Numbered from the stretch's first letter, positions 48,395 through 59,079 are shown. The stretch is DNA of 64,000 nt from Adenophora triphylla var. japonica (GCA_022495995.1 JAFEMH010002440.1:248001-312000), one strand, 5' to 3'. Numbers and translations: made by a program. Notes: generated by a model from the letters alone, not told the origin.

Positions 48395-49049
48395 CGAACA
48401 TATCAAAAGTGTCAAGTTGGGCTAAGCAAGTAAAGCCCAATCACGTATGGCATTGGCACCCACATTCTCAATAAGATCGATCCACCGTAACAAGGCCCAA
48501 GGCCCATTTCAAACATCGGGCCGACTAAGCCCATGGTCCGACCTACCGTGTCCCGACCTAACTTAGTCCGACCTCATGATCCATACTACAATTCGGGTAC
48601 GAATCATGCTCTACCCGACAGTTAGGTCGACCATTCTACGAGTGGCGACCTCGACCTAAATCAGCAAATGACGACCTGACACTTGCCGGCTTATTTGGTT
48701 AATCAATGCTCACAACTACATCCCTACAAATCAGGGATCGTTATAGACACGTGCCCACGACCAAGTAACTGCCGCTATAATCTCGGAGGACATGCTGCCT
48801 CCCCAAAAATACATCACATTTTCCTATAAATACTTCATCACTACCAAACGGTGAAAGGTAACTGCCATTTTGTATTCTGAGTTCATTATTCAATACATTT
48901 TGAGCTATATACATCGTTATCTTACTCTCACACCCGAGCGTCTTCGCCGGAGACACATCCGGCTAGTCGTGGGTTCTGATTTCAGGTCAAGGAGCCAGGT
49001 GATTCGTCCTGCCACGTGGAGGAAGATTGATAAGCACAATTCCGCAAAG

Positions 49050-49052
<3 letters not shown>
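48395..49052 (+). repeat. 3' LTR of the Tat element
   Basis: It aligns along its whole length with 37055-37711 and ends CGCAAAGACA. Small indels (for example CCGCAAAG against CCCGCAAAG) and substitutions separate the two copies. Confidence 0.9.

Positions 49053-49144
<92 letters not shown>
49053..49144 (+). repeat. (TA)n microsatellite, insertion target of the Tat element
   Basis: About 46 dinucleotides follow the 3' LTR directly. The 5' LTR is preceded by shorter TATATA sequence (37031-37054), so the element landed in this repeat. Confidence 0.93.
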
Positions 49145-49147
<3 letters not shown>

Positions 49148-49675
49148 ATAATTTCAAATTCCTAATTTCCAAAAAAAAAAAAATAATAATTTTGCTGTGA
49201 CCTTATCCATCCAGCGACATTACAAGTTTACAAAAATCCTAACCCTATCATATCTCTTTCATTTTCGCCGTTTGGTTTTCTATCCCTCTCTCTCTCTCTC
49301 TACGCTTTTCCCCTCTCTCATCTTTCTCTCATCTCAATTCTCAACCCTAGAAATCAAATTGATTTTTCATGGTGGCGTCCTGATTTCGACTCAGCTGTCC
49401 AACCACGGCATCACCATCAATCTCTAGCGACGGCGCAGCTGTAACGGAAGTAATTAATCTACGACGCAGATATGTTTTTTCGTGCGAGATTGCAGAACAT
49501 CATTATTCTGTTATTTTACCTCTCAAATCTCCAATAAAAGGTAATGATTTAATGAGATTTTGACATTATTTTCTCAGTCTCTACTTTCAATCTACTCGTA
49601 TTTTCAATTTTCTTACAACTTTGCATCTGAATGTAGTTATTAGGGTCTGAATCATGTTTATTTTCTCTTTTGTAG

Positions 49676-49718
49676 ATGGAACCTGCTGCTAATGTTGATT
49701 CAGTTGATGCCTCTCGAG
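49676..49718 (+). pseudogene. First-exon remnant of a hAT transposase gene
   Basis: A leader with CT-rich and GC-richer sequence (49260-49480) is followed by intron-like DNA ending TTTTGTAG. Then comes ATG GAACCTGCTGC opening MEPAANVDSVDASR, and a donor GTATTT at 49719. The rest of the transposase is missing. The call rests on position inside a bounded hAT; the peptide itself is too short to assign. Confidence 0.4.
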
Positions 49719-50292
49719 GTATTTTTATTTGAACTTTGTTTATGTAATTGTCCTATATTTTGGTTTCATGAAAAAATAGTTGTTGAATGTTTTATCATTA
49801 GAAAAAGCATATAGTAGTGTAACTTGTGGAACCGATGAAATCGGACATGGACCGAACCATTGGAACCGGACCAATGTGACCGGTCCTGTAATGTAATGTA
49901 ATGGTCTGGTCCTGGTCCTGAATTTATGCAGAACCGAATAATTGATCCGATCCGATTTTTTTGAAATTTTGATAAAATTCGGACCAATCCGGACCGTGAA
50001 CACCCCTAGTGGGGGGTGGGGGGTAGGGCAGGGGCTGGGTGGGGGTGGTTAGGGGGTAGTGGTGGTTTGGGTTTGGGGGTATTTTGGTAAAAAAAAAAAT
50101 TCCATCGCCAAAGAAATTCATCATTCCTTCCAAAATTTGGAAGGAATGAAAATCCATTTCAAGGAATGAAATTTCATTTCGTCGAAATGGAAAATTTTTC
50201 ATTCCAACAAATCAAACGGGATCGAAGAAATGAAATAACGAAATTTTCCATTCCTTTCCATTTCCTCCATTTCCTACGAACCAAACGCCTCC

Positions 50293-51192
50293 TTGTAATC
50301 TAATTGCAAAGGAGACCAAAAGAATTAAGCTAAGGGGGGGATTGTGTGCATATAGAAAACAAAATTTGTATGATGTCAAGTCTTTATGTGAACAGTCAAT
50401 TCTAATCATATTATGCGTGTCATTCTAACTATCACTCACCCCTTGGAATGTGGCATGGCTGTGTTCTTCATCTTTTCATGTCCATTTTCTGCATTTAAAA
50501 GACTTCCTTTGTTTAGGAAAAAATATTTTTTGAAAATTATTTATCTTATTTTTTGGTAATTGGTAATCATTAAAGAATGGGAAAATATTTTAACTGAAAA
50601 AGCAAAAAAAAAAAAAAAAATTAAAAATTAAAAAAAGAAAAAGAAAAATAGTTTTTTGTAATATCATATATCACATGTTTTTTTTTTGTAAATAACATAT
50701 TTTTGAGGTAGTTTTTGATAAAAATTCATTTACTTTATTATGTTACATTTATAGCCTTTAGTTTATATTAATTTACCTATTATTGGATTTCCTATTTTAC
50801 CCTTGAAAGTTTTGTCACATGCATTAAACATGTCAATTCAATTGAAAAACTGGATGTCGTTAAATAGAGATAACTTGAACGAGCATAAAAAATAGATAAG
50901 GTACTCAAGATGCAAAAAGAAGGAGTTAAAGTTATAAAATCCACACAACTTAAACAATTTGGGTAGTTTTATTGCAATTTTTTCCTTATTTCCCGTACAT
51001 TTCTCACGAAAAAAATTGCATTCATTATCTTCATAAAATTGTGAATATTGTTATTGATAACAATAACAATAACAATTTTCAAAAAAAAATTGTCCAACAT
51101 TAACTTAATTTTGAAATGTAAAGTTAAGTAAAATTATGTTTTCTAAACAGGCGAGAGTAATTTGCAAGAGTGGGAACCCACCCTTTAATATA
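50293..51192. other. AT-rich stretch without gene
   Basis: Non-coding DNA to the right of E2. I see A- and T-runs and a short degenerate GAAAATATTTTT pattern near 50515-50650 that recalls Harbinger subterminal sequence, but no ends. Confidence 0.5.
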
Positions 51193-51705
51193 CTTCCTCC
51201 GTCCGAAAATAGAAAATAAATGACCACTTTTAAAAAAAATAATTATTCCAAAATGAATGATATTTTGATTCATTATATACAGACCCGTTTCACTAATTAT
51301 AGGCCCTGTGCTAAATATGAATGTTGAACTTTAAAATTTAAAAAATTGCACAAAATGTATTTATACTATATAAGTTCTTTAATAAAATTTTTTTTTTTTT
51401 TTATAAATTAAGCACTAAATTTATTAGAAATTTAGAAAGTTAGGATTTTATAAATATCTTCACAACTTTTCAAGGACTAAAAAATGAAAAATGCAAAAAT
51501 TAGGGGGCCCTTTAGAAAAAGGGGCCCTGTGCTAAAGAACCTTTTGAACCTCCTAATAGCCGGCCCTGATTATATACTTGCAGACTAGAAATATAAAAGT
51601 AGATAATTTTTTTAAACACCTAAGTTATTAAAATTTAGAAAAAGTCGAACTTCTAAAATTTGTCCATAAAATGAAAAGTAATCATTTATTTTGGGACAAA
51701 GAGAG
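51193..51705. mobile_element. Stowaway-like MITE with a hAT inside
   Basis: CTTCCTCCGTCCGAAAATAG and the right end TTTGGGACAAAGAGAG are inverted, with TA at 51191-51192 and 51706-51707. Its middle is interrupted by the hAT at 51280-51568. Confidence 0.75.
51280..51568. mobile_element. hAT MITE with ATTATATA duplication
   Basis: The 8-mer ATTATATA flanks it at 51272-51279 and 51569-51576. Ends are CAGACCCG and CCGGCCCTG (complement CAGGGCCGG), imperfect on the left. GGGCCCTGTGCTAAA-type words occur near both ends in direct orientation. Confidence 0.82.
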
Positions 51706-51991
51706 TATTTAATAATAATTATGAGATTTTTCATGGGGAAGAAGATGGCATGCAGAAGATATTTTGATATATCAACACAAGACATAAGCATGGAAAACTC
51801 AAAGTGGTGTTATCAATCTCTCTTACAAAATAAAACACACTCGTGCAGTCTAGAAAAACACAAAATAAATTGAGGGAAGGCTAGTTAGGGTTTGAGGTCA
51901 ACAACAAGGCTCTTTGTGATAGATGTTTGATTTAGTTAATTAGCTTTACAATTTGTTTAATCATTCTTTAAAACATATCATTAATATAATA

Positions 51992-52712
51992 CTTCCCCCG
52001 TCCCAGACCAAGAGTTCTACTTTTTCTTTTGATCCGTCCCAGATCAAGAGTTCCATTTCATAAATGGAAATATGTGAACAGTGTTTTGGACATTTATAAC
52101 CTCATAATGTAAATATATTTGCAAAAAAACAATTCATTATACCCTTATAATGTTAATATATTTACAAAAAAATCATTCATTAACTTACTATTTCTCCCAC
52201 TCATTCTCTCTCCTACAAAAAAAACATTCATTAACTTACTATTTCTCCCACTCATTCTCTCTCTTATTAAATACTCCCTCCGTCCCAATCTAAATGTCCA
52301 AACTTTCCTTTTTGGGCGTCCCATTGAAAATGTCACATTTCCAAAAAAGGAAACTTTTTTTCACTATTCCACCCACTCATTCTCTCTCCTACTTTACTTT
52401 TACACTCACAACATTCTCTCTCCTAACTATTCCTCCCACTCATTATCTCTCCTATTTAATTTTTCATACTCACAACATTTAAACTTTTTCTCTTTCCTAC
52501 CTCACTTTTTCTCTTTCTTACCTCACTTTCCTTAATTCCCGCGCCAGACCCATTTTTGGACATTTAGATTGGGACGGAGGGAGTATTTTTAACTTTTACA
52601 TTCCCTCTCCTCTAATCTTCTACTCACTTTCAATTTTTTATTCATTTTTTTTTAAATTTTCTTAAAAATCATGAAATACTCCCCTAGGACTCTTGGTCTA
52701 GGACGGAGGGAG
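51992..52712. mobile_element. Stowaway MITE, family 2, hosting a family 1 copy
   Basis: CTTCCCCCGTCCCAGACCAAG and CTCTTGGTCTAGGACGGAGGGAG are inverted, with TA at 51990-51991 and 52713-52714. A near-copy of the left end (GATCCGTCCCAGATCAAGAG) recurs at 52042. A direct duplication of about 65 bp (CATTCATTAACTTACTATTT) lies at 52170-52265. Confidence 0.85.
52274..52583. mobile_element. Stowaway MITE, family 1, nested in family 2
   Basis: CTCCCTCCGTCCCAATCTAA and TTAGATTGGGACGGAGGGAG are perfect inverted ends, with TA at 52272-52273 and 52584-52585. Confidence 0.92.
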
Positions 52713-52714
52713 TA

Positions 52715-53438
52715 TAATATAATTAACATTAATATTAATATTCAACTTATATATAACATGATCAAAAAGTGAATTTCCTTATGTTTTATTGTGCTTCCCA
52801 CCTTCCATGTTATCCATGCCCGGATATTATGGCTTGATGTTGGATTCACTCAATGGATTTCCTACATGATTTACTATCCCCAAGAGGCTTTACAACCTAG
52901 GGACTTTGATATAGAGATTCATACACACATATAACTCCAAAGAGGTTCATCCTATTGATCAAAAACAACAAATATAACATAAAAAACCCTTAAAACAATT
53001 TTATTTTTTGTAAACAAAACAATGTGTGTGTATAGATGAATAAGGCTTACTTAAGTGTGGCTCTAACTAAGGCTACAAGTTTTGGACTGGGTAACATCAT
53101 GTGGCTGTGTGGTCGGTAGGGTCCAGTTGTTGATTGTGGGAAATGATCCCGAATTGTTTTCTTTTAAACAGAGAGATTGCGCACCTGATCTTTGTTGACT
53201 ATTCTGGTTATGTTGCATATGGGAAAAAATGTTTTTTCAAAGTTTAAACTGAAAATTTATCTCAAAAGTACAATGTCTCAAGAGAACGGTTAATTAATGG
53301 GCTAGTTTGCACCTCTTTTTATCACTTAATTAAATGACTTATAGCAAATGTTTGAGCACTAAAAATGGTGTTGAATAATGCTGAACCCTTTACCCTTTGA
53401 GTGACAAAGAAGTAGAAGCATGGGGTGAAAGTGATCTC

Positions 53439-53493
<55 letters not shown>

Positions 53494-53812
53494 CTCACTT
53501 TCCAATTCTTAGTTTTGATGGATGTATCATGTTACTGATAGCTAGAAAGTGATGGTTTTTGATGACCCAAGTGAGAGATATTTATAGATGGCCAACTAAA
53601 GTTAAAACTGAAATAATATTAGGGACCCTTGTAGGGCATGCATGCACCTGCAATTCTCACAACTTCTTCTTCAGTCCAAGTGAGACCAACATGATGAGTA
53701 AGAAAAGCCTAGATTTATGTTACAACTCTCATTCTCCATGATATAGAAAGATAGCTAGCCCATAAATATTTATGAAAAAAATTAAAGAACCTGAAAAATG
53801 ACCATTAATACC
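52715..53812. other. Gene-free stretch with CT/CA microsatellite
   Basis: No coding region or element ends recognised, apart from (CT)n(CA)n at 53438-53492. Confidence 0.55.
53438..53492 (+). repeat. (CT)n(CA)n microsatellite
   Basis: About 11 CT units pass directly into about 17 CA units. Confidence 0.96.
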
Positions 53813-53937
53813 CGGTGGCGTATCTAGGAATTTAAGTGAGGGGGGTCAAATTTTAAGGCTGCGAAAAAAATGAAAATCACACTATTGAAAACCTAAATTT
53901 TAATATTGCATGTATAACCGATTTTTTCTTAGTCTAA

Positions 53938-54126
53938 GGCTCCGTTTGTTTGGGGGAAAATGTTTTCCGGAAAACATTTTCCTCATTTTCCGGTGTTTGT
54001 TTTCGCACCAGAAAATGGGGAAAACTTCATTTTTATCTTATTTTCCGGAAAATATTTTCATTTTCCGGAAAACATTTTGCCAGAAATCATTTTCCGGAAA
54101 ATGTTTTACGCTAAACAAACGGAGCC
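53938..54126. mobile_element. 189-bp Harbinger-like MITE with TAA duplication
   Basis: GGCTCCGTTTGTTTG and its perfect complement CAAACGGAGCC close the element, with one substituted base inside. TAA lies at 53935-53937 and 54127-54129. The interior is mostly repeated TTTTCCGGAAAA palindromes. It is inside what looks like a decayed hAT (GGTGGCGTATCTAGGAATTT at 53814). Confidence 0.92.
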
Positions 54127-54129
54127 TAA

Positions 54130-54837
54130 GTTCAAACAACAACAACAACAATAATAATAGTAATTAATAATCAAATCTAGTTTTGTAATTATATAACAAA
54201 ATCTAAGATACATTCTAAAAATGTGAAGCTTTTATAAAATTTAATGACAAAGATGTATGAATATTCTTGCTTTTCACTTTTTAAACTTTTGGTTTTGTAA
54301 TTATAAAATGAAATATGAAAAAACTGGTAAAAATATGTAGGGGCCAAGTTTTTTATAAAATAGACATTTATTTAGAATAAAATTTCTAGAAAATAAATAT
54401 TTATTTTGAGACGGAGGGAACATAAATCATAAATACATATTTTGAGGAGTCAATTGAAGTAAATATAATTAAGTAAATATAAGTTGTTCAAAAATATCAA
54501 AAGGCTAAGAAGGGTTTTTGACTTTCGCCTGTTACACTTTGCATTCCTTATCTTTCAATTAATACACTTGTACCCCTAATTTTTTTTTTTTAAAAAAATT
54601 ACTCGATAATTTTTTTTGAAAAAGCGAGGATGTGCAATTGCCCACCCCTTGCGCCATGCTACATACACCCCTGTTAATATCCCTGCAGGTGGGCTTTCCC
54701 CACTTGTTCATTCTCTTTGCCTACTGTGTCATAGGTCCATATCCTACCCCGACACCAGGTTACTCACCATGGTCCCACCAACTACACCCCCTATACATAC
54801 ATATATACGTATAACATTTATGCATGTCATGACATGA

Positions 54838-54877
<40 letters not shown>

Positions 54878-55048
54878 CGTGTGCAGGTCAAAATATATAA
54901 GGGAGTATTAATGTTTAGGCATAAGATATGTACTTATTTTGTGCAATATACATGGGGAAACTATATTGAGCTCCTTTTGATTTTATGGTTTAATGCATGA
55001 CACCCCTTTAATTATTGGCCTCTCACTTTTTTCACCCAATGCTCTATG
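54130..55048. other. Gene-free stretch
   Basis: AT-rich sequence with one Stowaway-like end (TTTTGAGACGGAGGGAAC near 54398) lacking a partner, and (GA)n at 54841-54875. No coding region. Confidence 0.5.
54841..54875 (+). repeat. (GA)n microsatellite
   Basis: About 17 GA units. Confidence 0.95.
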
Positions 55049-55222
55049 TTATGTCATTGTTTTAAAAGACTTCGCTTAAGAAAGTCTCAGGCCCCGCCTG
55101 TGCTGCAGCCTCTTCAACGCTTGGGCCTAGTCCGCCCCAAGTTCCGACTAATCCCGACTGGCCCCGCCTGGGCCGCAGCTCGGCTCCGCCGCCTAGCATC
55201 TGCCTAGCGCTTTTTAAAACCT
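55049..55222. mobile_element. MITE-like element with 9-bp duplication, GC-rich degenerate repeats
   Basis: TGCTCTATG occurs at 55040-55048 and 55223-55231. Inner ends GTTTTAAAAGACTTCGC and GCGCTTTTTAAAAC are inverted. The interior is a degenerate run of GCCCCGCCTG, GCCGCAGC and GCCTAGC words. Nine-bp duplications suggest a MULE. The left terminus has about 10 extra bases outside the inverted repeat, so the exact boundary is unsure. Confidence 0.55.
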
Positions 55223-55774
55223 TGCTCTATGCTCTAAAATGAAGTTCTGTTTTTAACTATTTATGCATTATTTTAGCAGTTTTAACTATCCTACTATTTA
55301 TATATATAACAGACATTCAATTTCACCTTATTCCCGAACGACATCTAAGAAAGTTGGCTTTCATTAATAACTTTACAAAATTAACGAGAATTTGTTAAAA
55401 ATTAATGTCATCTAAAAAAGTAAAATATTTTGCTGGCTAAACGGAGTGAGATGATTGAAGGAGAGGGTCAAAGGGTGTTGTTCGTATTAGAATCGGGTCA
55501 TCATTCCCTTAAAAGACCTTATTATATAGTGAGGTTATCCAATTTTATATACTAGATCAATTACATAACCCTAGTTTTTGGTAAATTCTCATTAGTAATG
55601 TTATGATTAATTAATTCTACTTAAAAATTATGTACATCAATATTTAAAATTGAAGCTTCATCATAGTATAATCATAGTTATATGAGTCAAGAAGTCCTTA
55701 ATTATTAGTTAGGCGATAACTATTTGAATTATTTTTCCTAGCTAATTTTTAACTATATGAGCCATCTTGGATGA

Positions 55775-55777
<3 letters not shown>

Positions 55778-55807
<30 letters not shown>
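55778..55807 (+). repeat. (CT)n microsatellite
   Basis: About 15 CT units directly left of the hAT-like element. Confidence 0.93.
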
Positions 55808-55809
<2 letters not shown>

Positions 55810-55822
55810 TTCTACCCCCACC

Positions 55823-56189
55823 TAGGGAGGATGGCCAAACCGGACCGGAATCAGATCGAAATCAGAAAATTGGATCGGAACCGGATCGAAAAAGCCCGGA
55901 ACCGCCACGAAAACCGGAACCGTTTTGGATAAGGGCCGGTTAAGGTTCACATAAATGATGAATCGGAACCGGAACTGGACCGAAAATTCCTTGTTTTCAA
56001 TAATTTTTAGCTTCTTTATTCATTATTGATCGGAACCGTACCAGAACCGAAACCGTACCAAAATCGAATTGTGGTAACCGAAACCGAATTCAGGGTAAGC
56101 AAGAACCGATTAAAGTTCACCCTTTTGTCAAATCGAAACCGACGATTTCAAACCAAAACCGAATTCGAAATCGATTTTGGCCATCCCTA
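55823..56189. mobile_element. hAT-like MITE of degenerate AACCGG repeats
   Basis: TAGGGAGGATGGCCAAACCGG and TTTTGGCCATCCCTA are inverted ends of the plant hAT type. Flanking 8-mers are CCCCCACC and CCCACACC (one mismatch). The interior is almost entirely CCGGAACCGG, AACCGAAACC and ATCGGAACC variants. Confidence 0.85.
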
Positions 56190-56197
56190 CCCACACC

Positions 56198-57490
56198 CCT
56201 CTTCATTTTGAGTGAGCCTCCACCAATTTAATAACATAATAAAGGGCCATTCTATTTGACACCAAGTCTATATCACTAGGGTTGTGCCTATAACAACACT
56301 CTAATTAAGTTGTCCCTAATGGGTGCTAATTCCAAACATGACCATCCTTATGATTGAGACATTATAAGGCAAAGCCTTTTGATCCACTCATCTTTCCCAA
56401 GCATAAAAGAGGTAAAAATGAGTAGGACTACTTGAACAATCTAATGCCGACAGGAAGGTTGTGGGAGTCTCCATGCTATTAAATGCAACGCATATTTTAT
56501 ACACCTAACCTAAATTGTAAAATTTAATTTCTAGCTAGTACATACTTTCACTTCATAGTTTTCAATAGGTATGGTAGACTAATTTTTTTTTTTTTCACTA
56601 CTCACACATGCACGCACAAAAACGCCTAAGAGATAAATTCTAAGGAGAGAAAGCCTTCCCTCTAAATTGTAAAATTTAATTACTAGCTAGTACAAACTTT
56701 TACTTCATAGTTTTCAATAGGTATGGTACACCAATTTTTGTCTATTGTACTCTGTAGGTGTTACCCATTATGGTACCACAGCTATTGCATGCGTACCGAA
56801 ACACATTGAACTGTCTTTGTTAAAGTATATTCAGATTGAAATTATGCCACAAATGGTTCATTTCCTTTTGTTTTTTACTAGTACTAACCCCCGTGTGTGT
56901 CAAAGATACGGAGTGACGTCTACACAATTGTGATTCTAATAAAATCAATTCTCCATTTTTAATGTTCTTTAACCACTGTTGAAAGAAAGAAAATTCACAA
57001 TCAAAAACCAAACGAGAGAAACAATTGATTAAAAGTATGTGATTTTTTATTTTTTTTTTTGAAATCAGAGTATGTGATCCTTAAAAATCAAAAATCAAAT
57101 GATTATGATTTTCTCTTCTTCTGTACGGATCCACAATTGCAGGAAAGTTGAAATCTGCAACTGTAAAGGGGGTGGGAAAGGAAGAGTTAGGGATTGAGAT
57201 AACAGTTTTTTAGGTAGTTAAGGTTAAATTGGTGGATTAGTTTTAAGCCATAGGATTATTTTTTCAAATTTAATCCTAGCTCTTGTTTGTGTTAGCGGTT
57301 AATATTAAGAAGATGGGAAGTTATTACACGATTTTTGGGGAAGGGGAGAATATAGACCGTCAGATCAATTTCTGAACATGAATCTCAACCCTTCTTTGTC
57401 TCGACGATTTTAATATAGATTGCAAATAAATAAATAAATAAAAATGAAGCAAAAATTATTGCACCACAGGTCCATGACCCTTGTCTTATA
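56198..57490. other. Gene-free stretch
   Basis: AT-rich DNA. A direct repeat of about 75 bp (TAAAATTTAATTNCTAGCTAG and TCATAGTTTTCAATAGGTATG) occurs at 56518-56590 and 56669-56740. I see no gene or element ends. Confidence 0.5.
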
Positions 57491-57776
57491 CTACTCCGTC
57501 CCAATACGTCCCAATAAGAGCTGCCCATTTTTTGGGCAGCACGCAAATTAAGGAATTGGGGGGAAGTAAAAATGATGTGAGTGTAATTTGAAAATAGGAG
57601 AGAGAATGAGTGGAGAGAATAGTAAATTATAATGGTGTTGTGAGTATTAAAATAATGGAGGAGAGAGAATGAGTGGAGGGAATAGTGAAGATTCCTTTGC
57701 CAAAAAAGGAAAGTGAAAGCTATTAACGGGACACCCAAAATGGCAAAATGGGAAGCTACTATTGGGACGAAGGGAG
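57491..57776. mobile_element. Stowaway MITE, family 1
   Basis: CTACTCCGTCCCAATACGTCC and ATTGGGACGAAGGGAG are inverted, with TA at 57489-57490 and 57777-57778. The interior words GAGAGAATGAGTGGAG are shared with the other family 1 copies. Confidence 0.88.
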
Positions 57777-57842
57777 TATTTTAAATTAGTTAAGTCTCTA
57801 ACACTAGCGGCCATTACGTTTTTGTCATTAATTATACATGTA

Positions 57843-58080
57843 CTAGCGTATGCCCGTGTTCAAGGCCACGTTTTATTATTATTATTATTTTTTTTTCACA
57901 TGCTCGTGTTCAAGCCCAACATTTTTTTAAATTTTTTTTTAATTTAAATTTTTTTTTTAATTAAATTTTTTTTTAAGGGCAAAATGGGAAAGGAACAAAA
58001 TAGTGAGGGCAAAATGGAAATTTTCGCCGTTGAAACTATTCATTGAACTGTAGAAAGATCACCCTCATTTATACTATAGA
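57843..58080 (-). mobile_element. Small Helitron, minus orientation
   Basis: Read on the minus strand it starts TCTATAGTATAAATGAGGGT and ends in the hairpin region GTGGCCTTGAACACGGGC with CATACGCTAG. A precedes and T follows. At 238 bp it is close to the copy at 28853-29027. Confidence 0.82.
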
Positions 58081-58331
58081 TGTGTGTTGCTCCTGACTAA
58101 ATTTGAAGGACAAAAATGTTAATATGACATTCATGATAAATCAAAATAAACTTTAGGATGTTTTCTTCAAAATGCTAAAAATAAAAGGTAACTCAAGGGG
58201 TCGTTTGGTTAGGAGGCTTACGACGAGATAACATTCATCAAGATTAATAAGGTTTATTAAAAGGGCATTTGATTATAAATTAGACATCCGGATAATTAAA
58301 CTGATTTATTGGGATTAGATCTTAATCCCCT

Positions 58332-59029
58332 TGTTGGGTTTTTCGGTCTCTCCAAAGTTGAGAAAAGCCCACGTTTCTTTTTCTTATGTTTTAAATAACA
58401 AAAAGCCCAAAAATATTATTTCCTTTTTTCTTAGTCTATTAGGGTTTTAATATATGGAATTAGTGTGTGTTTTTTGGCTGAAAAAGCAGAGAAAAGCAGC
58501 CGCAAGAAAAGAGAAAAAAATTAGTTTTTGAGTTTTCGTTCTTCTCTGCGCAGCAGTCTTCAGTTCATGATTTCGGGTTCGTTAGCCATCTGATCGGACT
58601 GATTTTTCTTCCAGAATTCTTGTAAGAGACAGAGCTTCGATTCCAACCAGTTCGATCGAGTTTTCTGGTCTCCAATCAGGTGATATTCTGATTCAAAGTT
58701 GTTGTAGAGTTTCTGAATAGTTGATGGGCTGTTTTTGGTATTTTGCTTTAGATCGAGATTGTTGTTCTTGATCTTTGTTGGTTGTGCTATCTCTCTTGTA
58801 CCGAACCTTTATTACATAGTAGGGGATTTATTCTGGACAAGATCCCGTGGTTTTTACTTCTCGATTTGAGAAGGTTTTTCACGTTAAAATTTTTGGTGTC
58901 GTTTTTCGTTGGTTGGTGATTGTCTATCCATATTGCTTTGGTTATTATTTCTGCGATATTAGTATTTTCTTCTCCTAGTAGGTTCACATAAGTAGAGAAT
59001 GTTTATTTCGCATTGTTACTTTCTCATCA
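58332..59029 (+). repeat. 5' LTR of the Copia element
   Basis: 698 bp, aligned with the 3' LTR over the full length. It contains the promoter of the element; no exact TATA box was assigned. Confidence 0.95.
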
Positions 59030-59032
59030 AAG

Positions 59033-59044
59033 TGGTATCAGAGC
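59033..59044 (+). other. Primer binding site, tRNA-Met type
   Basis: TGGTATCAGAGC three bases after the 5' LTR. Confidence 0.92.
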
Positions 59045-59079
59045 ACTTGGTTTTGTGGTTTATTGACTTGTGTTGAACG

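Larger units (their letters stand above)
37055..49052 (+). mobile_element. Tat-type Ty3/Gypsy retrotransposon
   Basis: LTRs of about 656 bp lie at 37055-37711 and 48395-49052 and share GTGTCAAGTTGGGCTAAGCA near the start and TGATAAGCACAATTC near the end. It is inserted in a TA repeat, so the 5-bp duplication is hidden in TATAT/ATATA. The order gag, protease, RT, RNase H, integrase, tandem repeats, antisense extra gene, purine tract and LTR is that of the Tat lineage. Every coding part has stops or shifts, and the LTRs differ by scattered changes and indels, so it is an old, dead copy. Confidence 0.93.
36849..50008 (+). mobile_element. hAT element with GTGGGGGG duplication, interrupted by the Tat element
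   Basis: TAGGGCTAAAAAATCGACTG on the left and CGGTCCGG..CACCCCTA on the right have the plant hAT form TAGGG. The 8-mer GTGGGGGG is present at 36841-36848 and 50009-50016. Subterminal parts (36870-37020, 49825-50000) are degenerate GGACCGGA/AACCGG runs. The right inner part (49200-49730) looks like the 5' UTR and first exon of a transposase gene. Minus the Tat insertion it is about 1.1 kb, a deletion derivative. Confidence 0.88.
36326..50292. mobile_element. Harbinger-like element E2, split by a hAT and a 12-kb retrotransposon
   Basis: GGGGCCGTTTGGTTCG on the left and the complement of CGAACCAAACGCCTCC on the right form a 16-bp inverted repeat with two mismatches. Both are followed by inverted GGAATGGAATG/CATTCCTTTCC sequence. 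The left flank TTA is the same trinucleotide that ends E1; the right flank is TTG, perhaps a decayed TTA. G-rich runs (36550-36850, 50010-50090) form its interior. Without insertions E2 is under 1 kb. Confidence 0.7.

Noticed and set aside
48870..49151. Open frame ending in Ile-Tyr repeats
   Set aside because: LTR end plus (TA)n microsatellite.
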